DNA of 64,000 nucleotides, from contig CALUUK010000004.1 of NCBI GenBank assembly GCA_944323955.1, positions 1-64,000 on the forward strand. The letters are read 5' to 3'. Shown piece by piece: positions 53,525-61,004 of the stretch. The position numbers were made by a program, and so were the translations under genes. The notes beneath the pieces are model-generated. The model was not told the origin of the DNA and ran no database searches. It was given only the letters and a program-made list of their open reading frames with translations. Positions within the stretch are counted from its first letter, which is position 1. Each line of letters starts with the position of its first letter. This DNA is from Candidatus Gastranaerophilales bacterium (GTDB lineage: Bacteria > Cyanobacteriota > Vampirovibrionia > Gastranaerophilales > Gastranaerophilaceae).

Positions 53525-53991
53525 TGACAACAGAACAAATGACAGAGGGACAGTCTATTCAGCTTGATATCATGCAAATTATGGAGCTGATACCTCACAG
53601 ATATCCTTTTATTTTGGTAGACAGAGTTACGGACTGCGTTCTGGGTAAGTATTGTAAAGGTTATAAAAATTTAACTATAAATGAAGAATTTTTCTGCGGG
53701 CATTTCCCTGGAAATCCCGTAATGCCGGGAGTATTGCAGTTAGAGGCAATGGCTCAAATGTCGGCAGGTGCTCTGGCTCCGTTGCCTGCATATAAAGGAA
53801 AATTATTCCTTTATGCGGGAGTTGATGCCGTAAGATTCAGAAGACAGGTAATTCCCGGAGACAGATTCGATATGGAAACGGAAGTTATTAAAAGAAAAGG
53901 ACCTTTGGTAAAAGTCCATGCAAAAGGTTCGGTTAACGGACAGTTGGCTGTAGAAGCGGATTTAATGTTTTCGGTTATAGATAAGAAATAG
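53524..53991 (+). CDS. fabZ: 3-hydroxyacyl-ACP dehydratase FabZ
   Basis: FabZ dehydrates 3-hydroxyacyl-ACP, competing with LpxA/LpxD for that pool. The hotdog-fold protein (155 residues) has LIPHRYPFILVDRV with catalytic H25, GHFPGNPVMPGVLQLEAMAQ with the catalytic Glu, and VRFRRQVIPGD. It is coupled to lpxC by a TAATG overlap, consistent with balancing phospholipid and lipid A synthesis. Confidence 0.96.
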   Translation: MTTEQMTEGQSIQLDIMQIMELIPHRYPFILVDRVTDCVLGKYCKGYKNLTINEEFFCGHFPGNPVMPGVLQLEAMAQMSAGALAPLPAYKGKLFLYAGVDAVRFRRQVIPGDRFDMETEVIKRKGPLVKVHAKGSVNGQLAVEADLMFSVIDKK

Positions 53992-54018
53992 TTATTATAA
54001 AATAACAGAGGTGAAATT

Positions 54019-54822
54019 ATGGCAATTCATAAGACGGCAATTATTGCAGACAGTGCAGTTATCCCTGCAAGCTGTGAAATCGGACCTAATGTAGTTATAG
54101 GAGAAGGCGTTGTCCTCGGAGAAAATGTTAAGATTATGGCAAATGCCTATCTGGAATATTGTGAAATCGGAGAAGGTACATTGATATCCCCGTTTGCAAG
54201 TTTAGGTACGGCTCCTCAGGATTTGAGCTATAGAGGACAAAAAACAAAAGCGGTAATAGGTAAAAACTGTATTATTAAAGAATATGTGACAATAAACCGC
54301 GGTGCCGGTGAAGACGGGGCTGTTACAAAAGTCGGCGATAAGTGTTTGTTTATGGCGTCAAGCCATGTTGCACATAATTGTGTCGTCGAGGATGAAGCTA
54401 TATTTGCTAATCTTGCTACAATCGGCGGTCACGTACATATCGGAAAAGGTGCGTTTCTTGGCGGAATGAGTGTTTTTCATCAGAATATAAGAATAGGTGA
54501 ATATGTTATTATCTCCGGATTTTCTGCCGCAAGAATGGATTTACCTCCGTTTTGTAAAGCTGCCGGCGCTCCTGCCGTTCTTCACGGAGCAAATATTGTA
54601 GGTTTAAAAAGAAGGGGCTTTTCTCCCGAAGAAAGAAAAAATATCAGAGAAGCATACAGGTTAATACAGTCAAGAAAATATGTCCTTTCGAAGGTTACTG
54701 ATATTCTTGAAGAACAGTATCCTGAAGATAAAAATATACTGAGACTTGTTGAGTTTATCAGAACTTCAAAACGCGGTATTTATCTGTCAAGACAATCCAA
54801 TGATAATGACGAAGAGGTATAA
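54019..54822 (+). CDS. lpxA: UDP-GlcNAc acyltransferase
   Basis: LpxA makes the first lipid A intermediate. Left-handed beta-helix repeats fill residues 5-190 and the C-terminal helical domain (190-267) matches Acetyltransf_11. The catalytic His is in SSHVAHN (H119). GQKTKAVIGKNCIIKEYVTINRG and GGMSVFHQNIRIGEYV are LpxA hallmarks. An AGGTG site precedes the ATG. The M29 peptidase gene begins on the next base after its stop. Confidence 0.96.
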   Translation: MAIHKTAIIADSAVIPASCEIGPNVVIGEGVVLGENVKIMANAYLEYCEIGEGTLISPFASLGTAPQDLSYRGQKTKAVIGKNCIIKEYVTINRGAGEDGAVTKVGDKCLFMASSHVAHNCVVEDEAIFANLATIGGHVHIGKGAFLGGMSVFHQNIRIGEYVIISGFSAARMDLPPFCKAAGAPAVLHGANIVGLKRRGFSPEERKNIREAYRLIQSRKYVLSKVTDILEEQYPEDKNILRLVEFIRTSKRGIYLSRQSNDNDEEV

Positions 54823-55926
54823 ATGAAAAATCTGTGGGAAAAATATGCCAAAGTCCTTGTTGAATATTCCGTTAATGTTCAACCGGGAGAGCTTACAATA
54901 ATAAGAACCGATTCATATCTTTCTCAGCCGCTTGTTAAAGAAATATACAGACAAGTGCTGTTGAAGGGAGGTTATCCCGTTGTAAGAATGGGGGTAGAAG
55001 GTTTAAATGAAGTATTCATAAAAACAGCAACTGATGAACAGCTTGAATATATTGACCCCATGCTTGAGATTGAATATAAACAGGCAAAGAATATGATTTC
55101 AATCGGTGCACCTTTAAATGTCAAAAATATGGCAAGAAGTGATGCAAAAAAAATGGCAAAACGATCAAGTTCCACAAAGCATTTGTCTGCACTATTGATG
55201 CAGCGTTCCGCGGAAAAAGACGCAAAATGGGTTATTGCCGATTTCCCTACAAATGCTCTTGCTCAGGAAGCAAAAATGTCTCTTGATGAATATACTGATT
55301 TTCTTATAAAGGCATGCTATCTTCATCTTGATGATCCTGTTTCAAAGTGGCGTGAAATAGGTGAAAAACAGGAAAAAATTGCCCGGTATCTTGATTCAAA
55401 ATCAAAAATTCGTATTGTAGGCGACAAAACGGATATAACGTTTAATACAGCAGGCCGAAAATGGAAAAGCTGCGCGGGAAATTATAATTTCCCCGACGGA
55501 GAAGTATATACGTCTCCGGTTGAAGACAGTGCAAACGGACAAATTTATTTTGATTTTCCTCAGATATATCGGGGAAATGAGGCGCAAAAAGTACTTCTGA
55601 CCCTTGAAAACGGTAAAATTGTTGATGCAAAAGCGGAAAAAGGCGAAGAGTTTTTGATAAGCATGCTTGACATGGATGAAGGTTCAAGATTTGTAGGTGA
55701 AATTGCCGTTGGTACTAATGATATGATACAGGATGTAACCGGTAATATATTATTTGATGAAAAAATCGGCGGTTCAATTCATATGGCTGCCGGTGCTTCA
55801 TATCCTGAAACAGGCGGAAAAAATGTATCGGGTCTGCATTGGGACTTGATTAAAAATATGAAAAACGGCGGAAAAATATACGCAGATGATATTCTGATTT
55901 ATGAAAACGGAACTTTTTTGATGTAA
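54823..55926 (+). CDS. M29-family aminopeptidase
   Basis: This 367-residue metalloaminopeptidase matches the thermophilic AmpS/PepS family. The metal site is seen as FPDGEVYTSP, VGEIAVGTN, DEKIGGSIHMAAGASYPETGG and SGLHWDLI, giving Glu, Glu, Glu, His, His and Asp ligands. It is cytoplasmic and probably releases N-terminal residues from peptides. It directly abuts lpxA, so it seems part of the lipid A transcript with no obvious functional link. A terminator follows. Confidence 0.93.
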   Translation: MKNLWEKYAKVLVEYSVNVQPGELTIIRTDSYLSQPLVKEIYRQVLLKGGYPVVRMGVEGLNEVFIKTATDEQLEYIDPMLEIEYKQAKNMISIGAPLNVKNMARSDAKKMAKRSSSTKHLSALLMQRSAEKDAKWVIADFPTNALAQEAKMSLDEYTDFLIKACYLHLDDPVSKWREIGEKQEKIARYLDSKSKIRIVGDKTDITFNTAGRKWKSCAGNYNFPDGEVYTSPVEDSANGQIYFDFPQIYRGNEAQKVLLTLENGKIVDAKAEKGEEFLISMLDMDEGSRFVGEIAVGTNDMIQDVTGNILFDEKIGGSIHMAAGASYPETGGKNVSGLHWDLIKNMKNGGKIYADDILIYENGTFLM

Positions 55927-55942
55927 CGATTTGTTAAAACCC

Positions 55943-55979
55943 GGAAAATGTCTGTGTTTCAATAATGCAGACATTTTTA
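55943..55979 (+). terminator. intrinsic terminator of the lipid A operon
   Basis: A 10-bp stem AAAATGTCTG (55945-55954) and CAGACATTTT (55968-55977) with a 13-base loop and a final T-run closes the lpx transcript. Confidence 0.8.
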
Positions 55980-56091
55980 GTGTTATTAACTGTATAATAC
56001 ACACTTTTTATTAAGTTTTTTTAAAATCAGTCGTTTCCCAGATAAAATAAGGCATTAAGAGAAAAATAAGAAAATTAATAAAAAAATCCTT

Positions 56092-56121
56092 TTGCAAATC
56101 ATGATTTTTTTTTGCTATGAT
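56092..56121 (+). promoter_or_regulatory. promoter of the paired membrane protein genes
   Basis: TTGCAA (56092-56097), an 18-bp spacer, then the extended -10 TG-C-TATGAT (hexamer 56116-56121). The leader is about 65 bases. Confidence 0.65.
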
Positions 56122-56192
56122 TGAGACCTCTAAATAGCAAATTATTTTTTTAGCTGTTTTAGAATAAATGTAAAAGAAAGAAGAAAGTAAAT

Positions 56193-57146
56193 ATGAGAGT
56201 TAATTCAGTAACACCCGTCAATATTTACCCCCGTCCGGCCATAAGCGCAGGCGCGGATTTCAGGGAGAGAAAAAGTGCGTACGAACATAAGAGCGAAGAA
56301 CGAGAAAATACAAATCAAATAAACACGACCATCAGAGAGAATTCTGATGGTCGTGTGAGTTTTAAGGGCGGTGCACCGCTTCTTCATAAAGCTGCAACCT
56401 TTGCAGGAAACAACCCTCTTGTTGCGGAAGCATTGTTTGCCATATTGGTAACATGCGGATTAAGACCGATTACAATTCTTGCAACAGCAAAAAGCGATGA
56501 AGAAAAGGAAAAATGTTCATATCAGGCAGCAAAGTCAATATCCTCCGGCGTTGTAGGGCTTGGAATGACCGCATTGGTCGGTACTCCTATTGCAGCTGCG
56601 GTTAAAAAAGCGTCCGAAAAGAAAGCATTTGATATTCCTCCGGAAATGAAGGCTAAATCGGAAGAAATTGTTAAAAAAGGAGTCGATGCACTCCAAAATT
56701 TAGCGAAGAAAGAGGGCGGCGAAATTTCGGATCTGATTACTAAATTAACTAAAGAAAGCGGTAAACTGAATCTGAAAGTGTTTACAAAGAAGGGTGCAGA
56801 GTCACAACAGGCATTTATTCAGAAAGTATCCGAGAAGTCGCCGGAAATTGTTGAAACGGTTGAAAAAGCCATAAAAGAACAAAGAATTATTAATAACTTT
56901 ACAGATACCGGAAAAAATGTAATGAACAAATTGTTCCAGCCTGTATTTATGCCGCTGAGAGCAATGGTTACGATTGCAATGGTGCCTGTTCTTTTAAATT
57001 TGCTGGGATTGAAAAAACCGGCTAAAAAACAACCGCCGGTACTTGAACAAAATCCTCAGATAGTGCTTAACTATAATGTCTTCCAAACTGACAACGAGAA
57101 AGAGCTTTTTAAATCTTTTGCGGAGGTGACAAAACATGAAAATTAA
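56193..57146 (+). CDS. unknown membrane protein with SFKG motif (pair member 1)
   Basis: The 317-residue protein begins MRVNSVTPVNIYPRP, has a polar segment to about 50, then VSFKGGAP (53-60). Two hydrophobic stretches lie near 70-95 and 108-130, a long charged helical region at 135-240, and another hydrophobic stretch near 250-272. The motif and layout recur in the next gene, so the two are probably paralogues. The part coding residues 44-55 contains a perfect 14-bp hairpin. Function unknown. Confidence 0.65.
   Translation: MRVNSVTPVNIYPRPAISAGADFRERKSAYEHKSEERENTNQINTTIRENSDGRVSFKGGAPLLHKAATFAGNNPLVAEALFAILVTCGLRPITILATAKSDEEKEKCSYQAAKSISSGVVGLGMTALVGTPIAAAVKKASEKKAFDIPPEMKAKSEEIVKKGVDALQNLAKKEGGEISDLITKLTKESGKLNLKVFTKKGAESQQAFIQKVSEKSPEIVETVEKAIKEQRIINNFTDTGKNVMNKLFQPVFMPLRAMVTIAMVPVLLNLLGLKKPAKKQPPVLEQNPQIVLNYNVFQTDNEKELFKSFAEVTKHEN
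56323..56356. repeat. perfect 14-bp inverted repeat inside a coding region
   Basis: Arms 56323-56336 (ACACGACCATCAGA) and 56343-56356 (its exact complement) enclose 6 bases. It lies about 130 bases into the pair-member-1 gene and stays in frame. It could pause transcription or translation, or be a small inserted element. Confidence 0.7.
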
Positions 57147-57741
57147 TGCCGTAACACAAAATTATAATTTTAAAAATAATGCAAATTTATCAAATAATAA
57201 AAAGCATTCGAATCCGTCTTTTTCCGGTGCCGCACCTAAGCCTTTGGTTAACGGACTTTCGACTTTTTATGAAAAAGTTGCTTCATCAAAAGGTTTTCAG
57301 GGCTTTATAAAAAAATTCAGCAACTCTGACAGAACTTTTACTCATATAATGGTTGCAGAAAGTGTTCTGTTATCAGGTTTTTATATGCTTAATACTTTAA
57401 GCAATAAAAAAATTGAAAAAGAACAGAAACCTCAAATGCTTATTAATGATACGTTAACATTGGGAGTATCGGCGGCAGGTGCATACTTGCTTGACGATAA
57501 AGTTTCAAAGGCGGTAAAAACCATTACGGATAAATTTATGGACAAACACAAAGATTTTTATAGCTCGGCAGAAAATGCTTCAACTTTCAGAGCAGGTATG
57601 AGCAAGTTAAAAACCATAGTTATATTCGGAATGATATACAGATATCTGGGACCTGTTTTAATTACTCCATTGGCAAATAAACTGAGTTCCAAGTTCTTTA
57701 ATAATCCAAAGGAATCTGAAAAAACACAGGATAAAAAATAA
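57136..57741 (+). CDS. unknown membrane protein with SFSG motif (pair member 2)
   Basis: The 201-residue protein begins MKINAVTQNYNFKNN, then SFSGAAP (28-34), matching SFKGGAP in pair member 1. Its hydrophobic segments (about 74-90, 108-122, 160-182) and a VAES block correspond to VAEA in the partner, with EKE and AVK blocks at similar distances. It overlaps the first gene by 11 bases with GGAGG upstream. The two proteins likely act together. Function unknown. Confidence 0.65.
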   Translation: MKINAVTQNYNFKNNANLSNNKKHSNPSFSGAAPKPLVNGLSTFYEKVASSKGFQGFIKKFSNSDRTFTHIMVAESVLLSGFYMLNTLSNKKIEKEQKPQMLINDTLTLGVSAAGAYLLDDKVSKAVKTITDKFMDKHKDFYSSAENASTFRAGMSKLKTIVIFGMIYRYLGPVLITPLANKLSSKFFNNPKESEKTQDKK

Positions 57742-57758
57742 AGCATGTTCTTCTAACT

Positions 57759-57796
57759 AAAATGAGGCAGCATATGCTGCCTCATTTTTCTTTTTA
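57759..57796. terminator. bidirectional terminator
   Basis: A 15-bp palindrome (arms 57759-57773 and 57774-57788, with core ATGAGGCAGCAT) is flanked by A-rich and T-rich tracts. It closes the paired membrane genes and the converging FlhA_C-like gene, whose stop is at 57794. Confidence 0.9.
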
Positions 57797-59257
57797 TATA
57801 ATACTTATTATTTGAAGCGGATAATCAAATATTAATTCTTCCCGTGCAACAACTCTTATATTAGGAATCATTTGAGAAAGAATTAAAAATATTAAATGCC
57901 TTATTTTCATTGGTGCAATAAGTATAATTTCCTTTGTATCAGGTGTAAATTCATTAACCTTTGCCCTGATTTTATCGGCAATTTCCGTTATTTTATTGCT
58001 TTCAATTCTTATAACATCATCATCAGTTTTATCACCGGTAAAGGATTTTAGACTTTCTTTTGATAATTCATAAGCATATATTGTTTTATTTTGTTCATCG
58101 GTGAGTGAACTTGATATTTGTCTTGCCAGAGAAATTCTTATTCTTTCCAAAAGTTCTTCTTTGTCCGTTTCATCTGCAAAGTCATTTATTTTTTCAAAAA
58201 TATAAACAATATCTTTAATTGATACTTTTTCTTTGATTAAACTTGCGAGAATATATTTAAGTTCAGCAACGGACAGATAATCAGGAATAATATTTTCAAT
58301 AAGATAAAGGTTTTGATTTCCGACAACTTCAATATATCTGTTTATATCGGAGTAATCAAAAAGATCATCTATATATTTAGTTACGGTATATTCAATTACT
58401 TTTGCAATATAATCCGTTGCGTCAAGTCCTTTTGTCCAGAAGTCTTTTGCAAGTTCGGAATCAATCCATACGATTTCGGCGCCGGTTGTAGGGTCTGTCT
58501 GTTCTATTGAATCTTCGGGCATTTTTTCAATATTCAGTTCGTTTTTAAAGAACATTAAATGAGAATTGTATGCCTTTGAATTGAAAGCGGGGATTCCTCT
58601 TACTTTGATTGAAAATTCATTTTCTTCAAGAGCATCATCTATTTCTATTTTTATTTTTGGAATTATATATCCTAAAGAGTCTGTTAAACTTTGTCTTATG
58701 AGAACGATTCTTGATAATATATTGAATTCATTGTCATTATCAAGTATGTCAATAAGTTCTTCAGATATGGCAAGAGTAATTTTTTGTTCTCCGAGTTTTT
58801 TCTCCATTATGTCCGGCGTAATTACCTTAGCCAATTGCCGTTTAAGTTCATCAATTTCATCAATAAGTTTTGAGATTTCACTGTTCAGCATAGCTCTTGA
58901 ATCTTCTGATGTCTCATCTATTAAAGATTTTACCTGAGCCATTCTCATTCTTTTTTCTTTAATTTTCTTTTGAATATCAATACATGTTTCAAAAGGATCA
59001 AGTTCCGGGTTTATAATTCTTTCTATCCTTGATTTGAAATTTAATAAATCTGATGTTTCATCGAGACTTGTATCTTCATTTTCCGTTTCCTTAATAAAGA
59101 TACAGTTATAGTATATACCGTCATCATTTTCCATTTCCTGAATTGAATATACATCCCAGCCGTCTTTTGACATTGTATTTAAAAGATTTTCAAGTTTTTC
59201 ATTATCATTGAACGGAGATGTTCTGATTGTATAAATATTTCTTGTCGGTCTGTACAT
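57794..59257 (-). CDS. soluble FlhA C-domain-like protein with DUF4177-like N terminus
   Basis: Residues 160-487 match the FlhA/SctV cytoplasmic domain from end to end: LIDIL...LSRIVLIRQSLTDSLGYIIPKIKIE, SIKVRGIPAF, DPTTGAEIVWID, a central YLSVAELKYILASLIKEKVSIKDI, LLERIRISLARQI, and a final APMKIRHLI...PNIRVVAREEL. The N-terminal FlhA membrane domain is absent. Instead residues 1-57 resemble DUF4177 (LLNTMSKDGWDVYSIQ) followed by a coiled linker (90-150). GAGGAT precedes the ATG. It is second in an operon with the gene at 59302. Confidence 0.75.
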   Translation of the reverse strand: MYRPTRNIYTIRTSPFNDNEKLENLLNTMSKDGWDVYSIQEMENDDGIYYNCIFIKETENEDTSLDETSDLLNFKSRIERIINPELDPFETCIDIQKKIKEKRMRMAQVKSLIDETSEDSRAMLNSEISKLIDEIDELKRQLAKVITPDIMEKKLGEQKITLAISEELIDILDNDNEFNILSRIVLIRQSLTDSLGYIIPKIKIEIDDALEENEFSIKVRGIPAFNSKAYNSHLMFFKNELNIEKMPEDSIEQTDPTTGAEIVWIDSELAKDFWTKGLDATDYIAKVIEYTVTKYIDDLFDYSDINRYIEVVGNQNLYLIENIIPDYLSVAELKYILASLIKEKVSIKDIVYIFEKINDFADETDKEELLERIRISLARQISSSLTDEQNKTIYAYELSKESLKSFTGDKTDDDVIRIESNKITEIADKIRAKVNEFTPDTKEIILIAPMKIRHLIFLILSQMIPNIRVVAREELIFDYPLQIISII

Positions 59258-59301
59258 ATCAAATCCTCTTTTTGTGATTGTACTAATAATAACATATATT
59301 A

Positions 59302-59847
59302 TTATTTTTGTATTATACCTGTTGCGTATTTTCCGTTATGTTTATATTTGAGAAGATAGTATCCTTTTCCCGAATCCAGAATTTGCGCGAAAGATTCTGC
59401 GGCTGCACGTTCTTTAAATGCGATAAGGTCTTCTTCTGCCTTTCTGTAATCTTTCAATTTTTTCTTCTCCTGAGCGGTTTTGAGTCTGCCTATTATTTCA
59501 TCTTCTTCTCTAAGTTCTTCTTGTGTATACATTTTTTCGACAAGTTTAACAATTTTGACTCTGGCAATTATTTTGTTGCTTTGATATAGTTCCAGGTATT
59601 TTAAATCTTGTGAAATTGCGACCATATAGTATCCGTAAGGAATTTCATTTCCATAACTGTCATATAGATTGCACGGAAGAGTTAAGTTCGGATATTCGCT
59701 TGATTCAGGGCCGAATTTGTATTGTGTTTTATCACTTTCATATACGCCTGCGGGATAAAATGGCGCCGGATAGTGCCTGTCAATCCCGTTAAAATCAGTC
59801 ATAAAATCATATGAAATTAAATCAGCATCAACAATCATAGTATACAT
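59302..59847 (-). CDS. unknown beta-domain plus coiled-coil protein, partner of the FlhA_C-like gene
   Basis: The 181-residue protein has a beta-rich first part (20-105; [16 protein letters not shown]), a charged coiled segment (110-155) and a short [13 protein letters not shown] tail. No family is recognised. It lies 44 bases upstream of the FlhA_C-like gene on the same strand. An extended -10 abuts the first ATG (59847), so the ATG at 59838 (178 residues) may be the true leaderless start. Confidence 0.6.
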   Translation of the reverse strand: MYTMIVDADLISYDFMTDFNGIDRHYPAPFYPAGVYESDKTQYKFGPESSEYPNLTLPCNLYDSYGNEIPYGYYMVAISQDLKYLELYQSNKIIARVKIVKLVEKMYTQEELREEDEIIGRLKTAQEKKKLKDYRKAEEDLIAFKERAAAESFAQILDSGKGYYLLKYKHNGKYATGIIQK

Positions 59848-59856
59848 ATTTTATCA
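59848..59856 (-). promoter_or_regulatory. extended -10, leaderless start
   Basis: TG-A-TAAAAT on the minus strand (hexamer 59848-59853) lies immediately before one ATG and 9 bases before a second in-frame ATG at 59838. There is no Shine-Dalgarno sequence. Confidence 0.5.
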
Positions 59857-59860
59857 TATA

Positions 59861-59890
59861 TTGTTAAAATGGCTTGATTTTGTATATAAT
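59861..59890 (+). promoter_or_regulatory. promoter of clpP
   Basis: TTGTTA (59861-59866) and TATAAT (59885-59890) are 18 bp apart. Transcription starts near 59897, before the GAGG site, supporting the ATG at 59915 over the in-frame start at 59861. Confidence 0.65.
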
Positions 59891-59914
59891 ATAAAGATAG
59901 AATTGAGGTTTTTT

Positions 59915-60505
59915 ATGGACAAACAAGATGTACTTAATTATATCCCTACCGTAATAGAAGCATCTTCTCGCGGAGAAAAGTCTTTTGATATATTTTCAAG
60001 ATTGTTGAGAGAACGTATAATTTTTCTGGGTGAAGAAATAGATGATGATTTAGCTAATTCCGTAGTTGCACAGCTTTTGGTGCTGGACAGTGAAAATCCC
60101 GAAAAAGATATAATGATGTACATAAACTCCCCCGGAGGTGTTATAACTGCGGGACTTGCAATATATGATACGATGAAACACATAAGAGCAGATGTCGCAA
60201 CAATTTGTCTGGGTGAGGCTGCAAGTATGGGTGCCTTTTTATTGTCCGCAGGAACAAAAGGAAAAAGAATGGCACTTCCGAGTGCAAGAATAATGATTCA
60301 CCAGCCTTTAGGCGGTGCTCGGGGACAGGCAACGGATATTGAAATTGAAGCAAAAGAAATTTTAAGGATGAAAAAAGAACTCAATACTCTTTTGGCTGAG
60401 CATACAGGACAATCTGTTGAAAAAATATACGAAGATACGGAACGTGATAATTATATGTCCGCACAGCAAGCTGTTGAATACGGCTTAATAGATAAAGTGT
60501 TATAA
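59915..60505 (+). CDS. clpP: ATP-dependent Clp protease proteolytic subunit
   Basis: ClpP forms the 14-mer chamber that degrades proteins fed by ClpX/ClpA/ClpC. The 196 residues carry the triad S104 (GEAASMGAF), H129 (IMIHQPLGG) and D178 (TERDNY), with [19 protein letters not shown]. The start has GAGG 8 bases upstream. No clpX or tig is beside it. The next small gene follows after 15 bases and may share the transcript. Confidence 0.96.
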   Translation: MDKQDVLNYIPTVIEASSRGEKSFDIFSRLLRERIIFLGEEIDDDLANSVVAQLLVLDSENPEKDIMMYINSPGGVITAGLAIYDTMKHIRADVATICLGEAASMGAFLLSAGTKGKRMALPSARIMIHQPLGGARGQATDIEIEAKEILRMKKELNTLLAEHTGQSVEKIYEDTERDNYMSAQQAVEYGLIDKVL

Positions 60506-60520
60506 CCGGAAAGAGGAAAT

Positions 60521-60934
60521 ATGAAAGTATCATCAATCGGAAATTATAATGTCGGATTTTCAGCCGCTGTGGCAAAGAAAATTACAAGTGAAGATATAAA
60601 TCGTTATTATAACGCTCAAATCCGTCCATTGGAAATCCAACGTGATTCGTTGCTGCAGTTGGATTCTTTTATGGATAGTGATTTCGTCAAAAATTGCATG
60701 AAAAAACTGCCGAAAGAAGACGAACTTTATATTGATTGCAGAAATTTGGATATAAATGATACTCATCTTCTTTATAATCCCGCAAATAAAAAAAGTATGG
60801 CCAAATTTGAGTCGATTCCCGTGGATGATGCTATGGAAAAGGTTTTGCATAAAACCGAGCTCAAAAACGGACAATTGGATGTTGACGGTATTGCAAAATG
60901 GCTGAGTAATCTTGTGGATTTTCTTGGCAAATAG
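60521..60934 (+). CDS. unknown small protein with YNVGF signature
   Basis: The 137-residue protein begins MKVSSIGNYNVGFSAAVAKK, closely matching MKITNIPKYNVGFF of the PHP-like protein. The rest is soluble, mixed helix and strand (EDELYIDCRNLDINDTHLLYNP), with no catalytic pattern I recognise. An AGAGG site precedes the ATG. It lies between clpP and ffh and has no clear promoter of its own. Confidence 0.65.
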   Translation: MKVSSIGNYNVGFSAAVAKKITSEDINRYYNAQIRPLEIQRDSLLQLDSFMDSDFVKNCMKKLPKEDELYIDCRNLDINDTHLLYNPANKKSMAKFESIPVDDAMEKVLHKTELKNGQLDVDGIAKWLSNLVDFLGK

Positions 60935-61004
60935 GCTTATACATTCTTAATTATTTGTGTGAATGAAAGTTAAAATAGAGTTTTTATAGTAAAATTAAAC
61001 TGTT

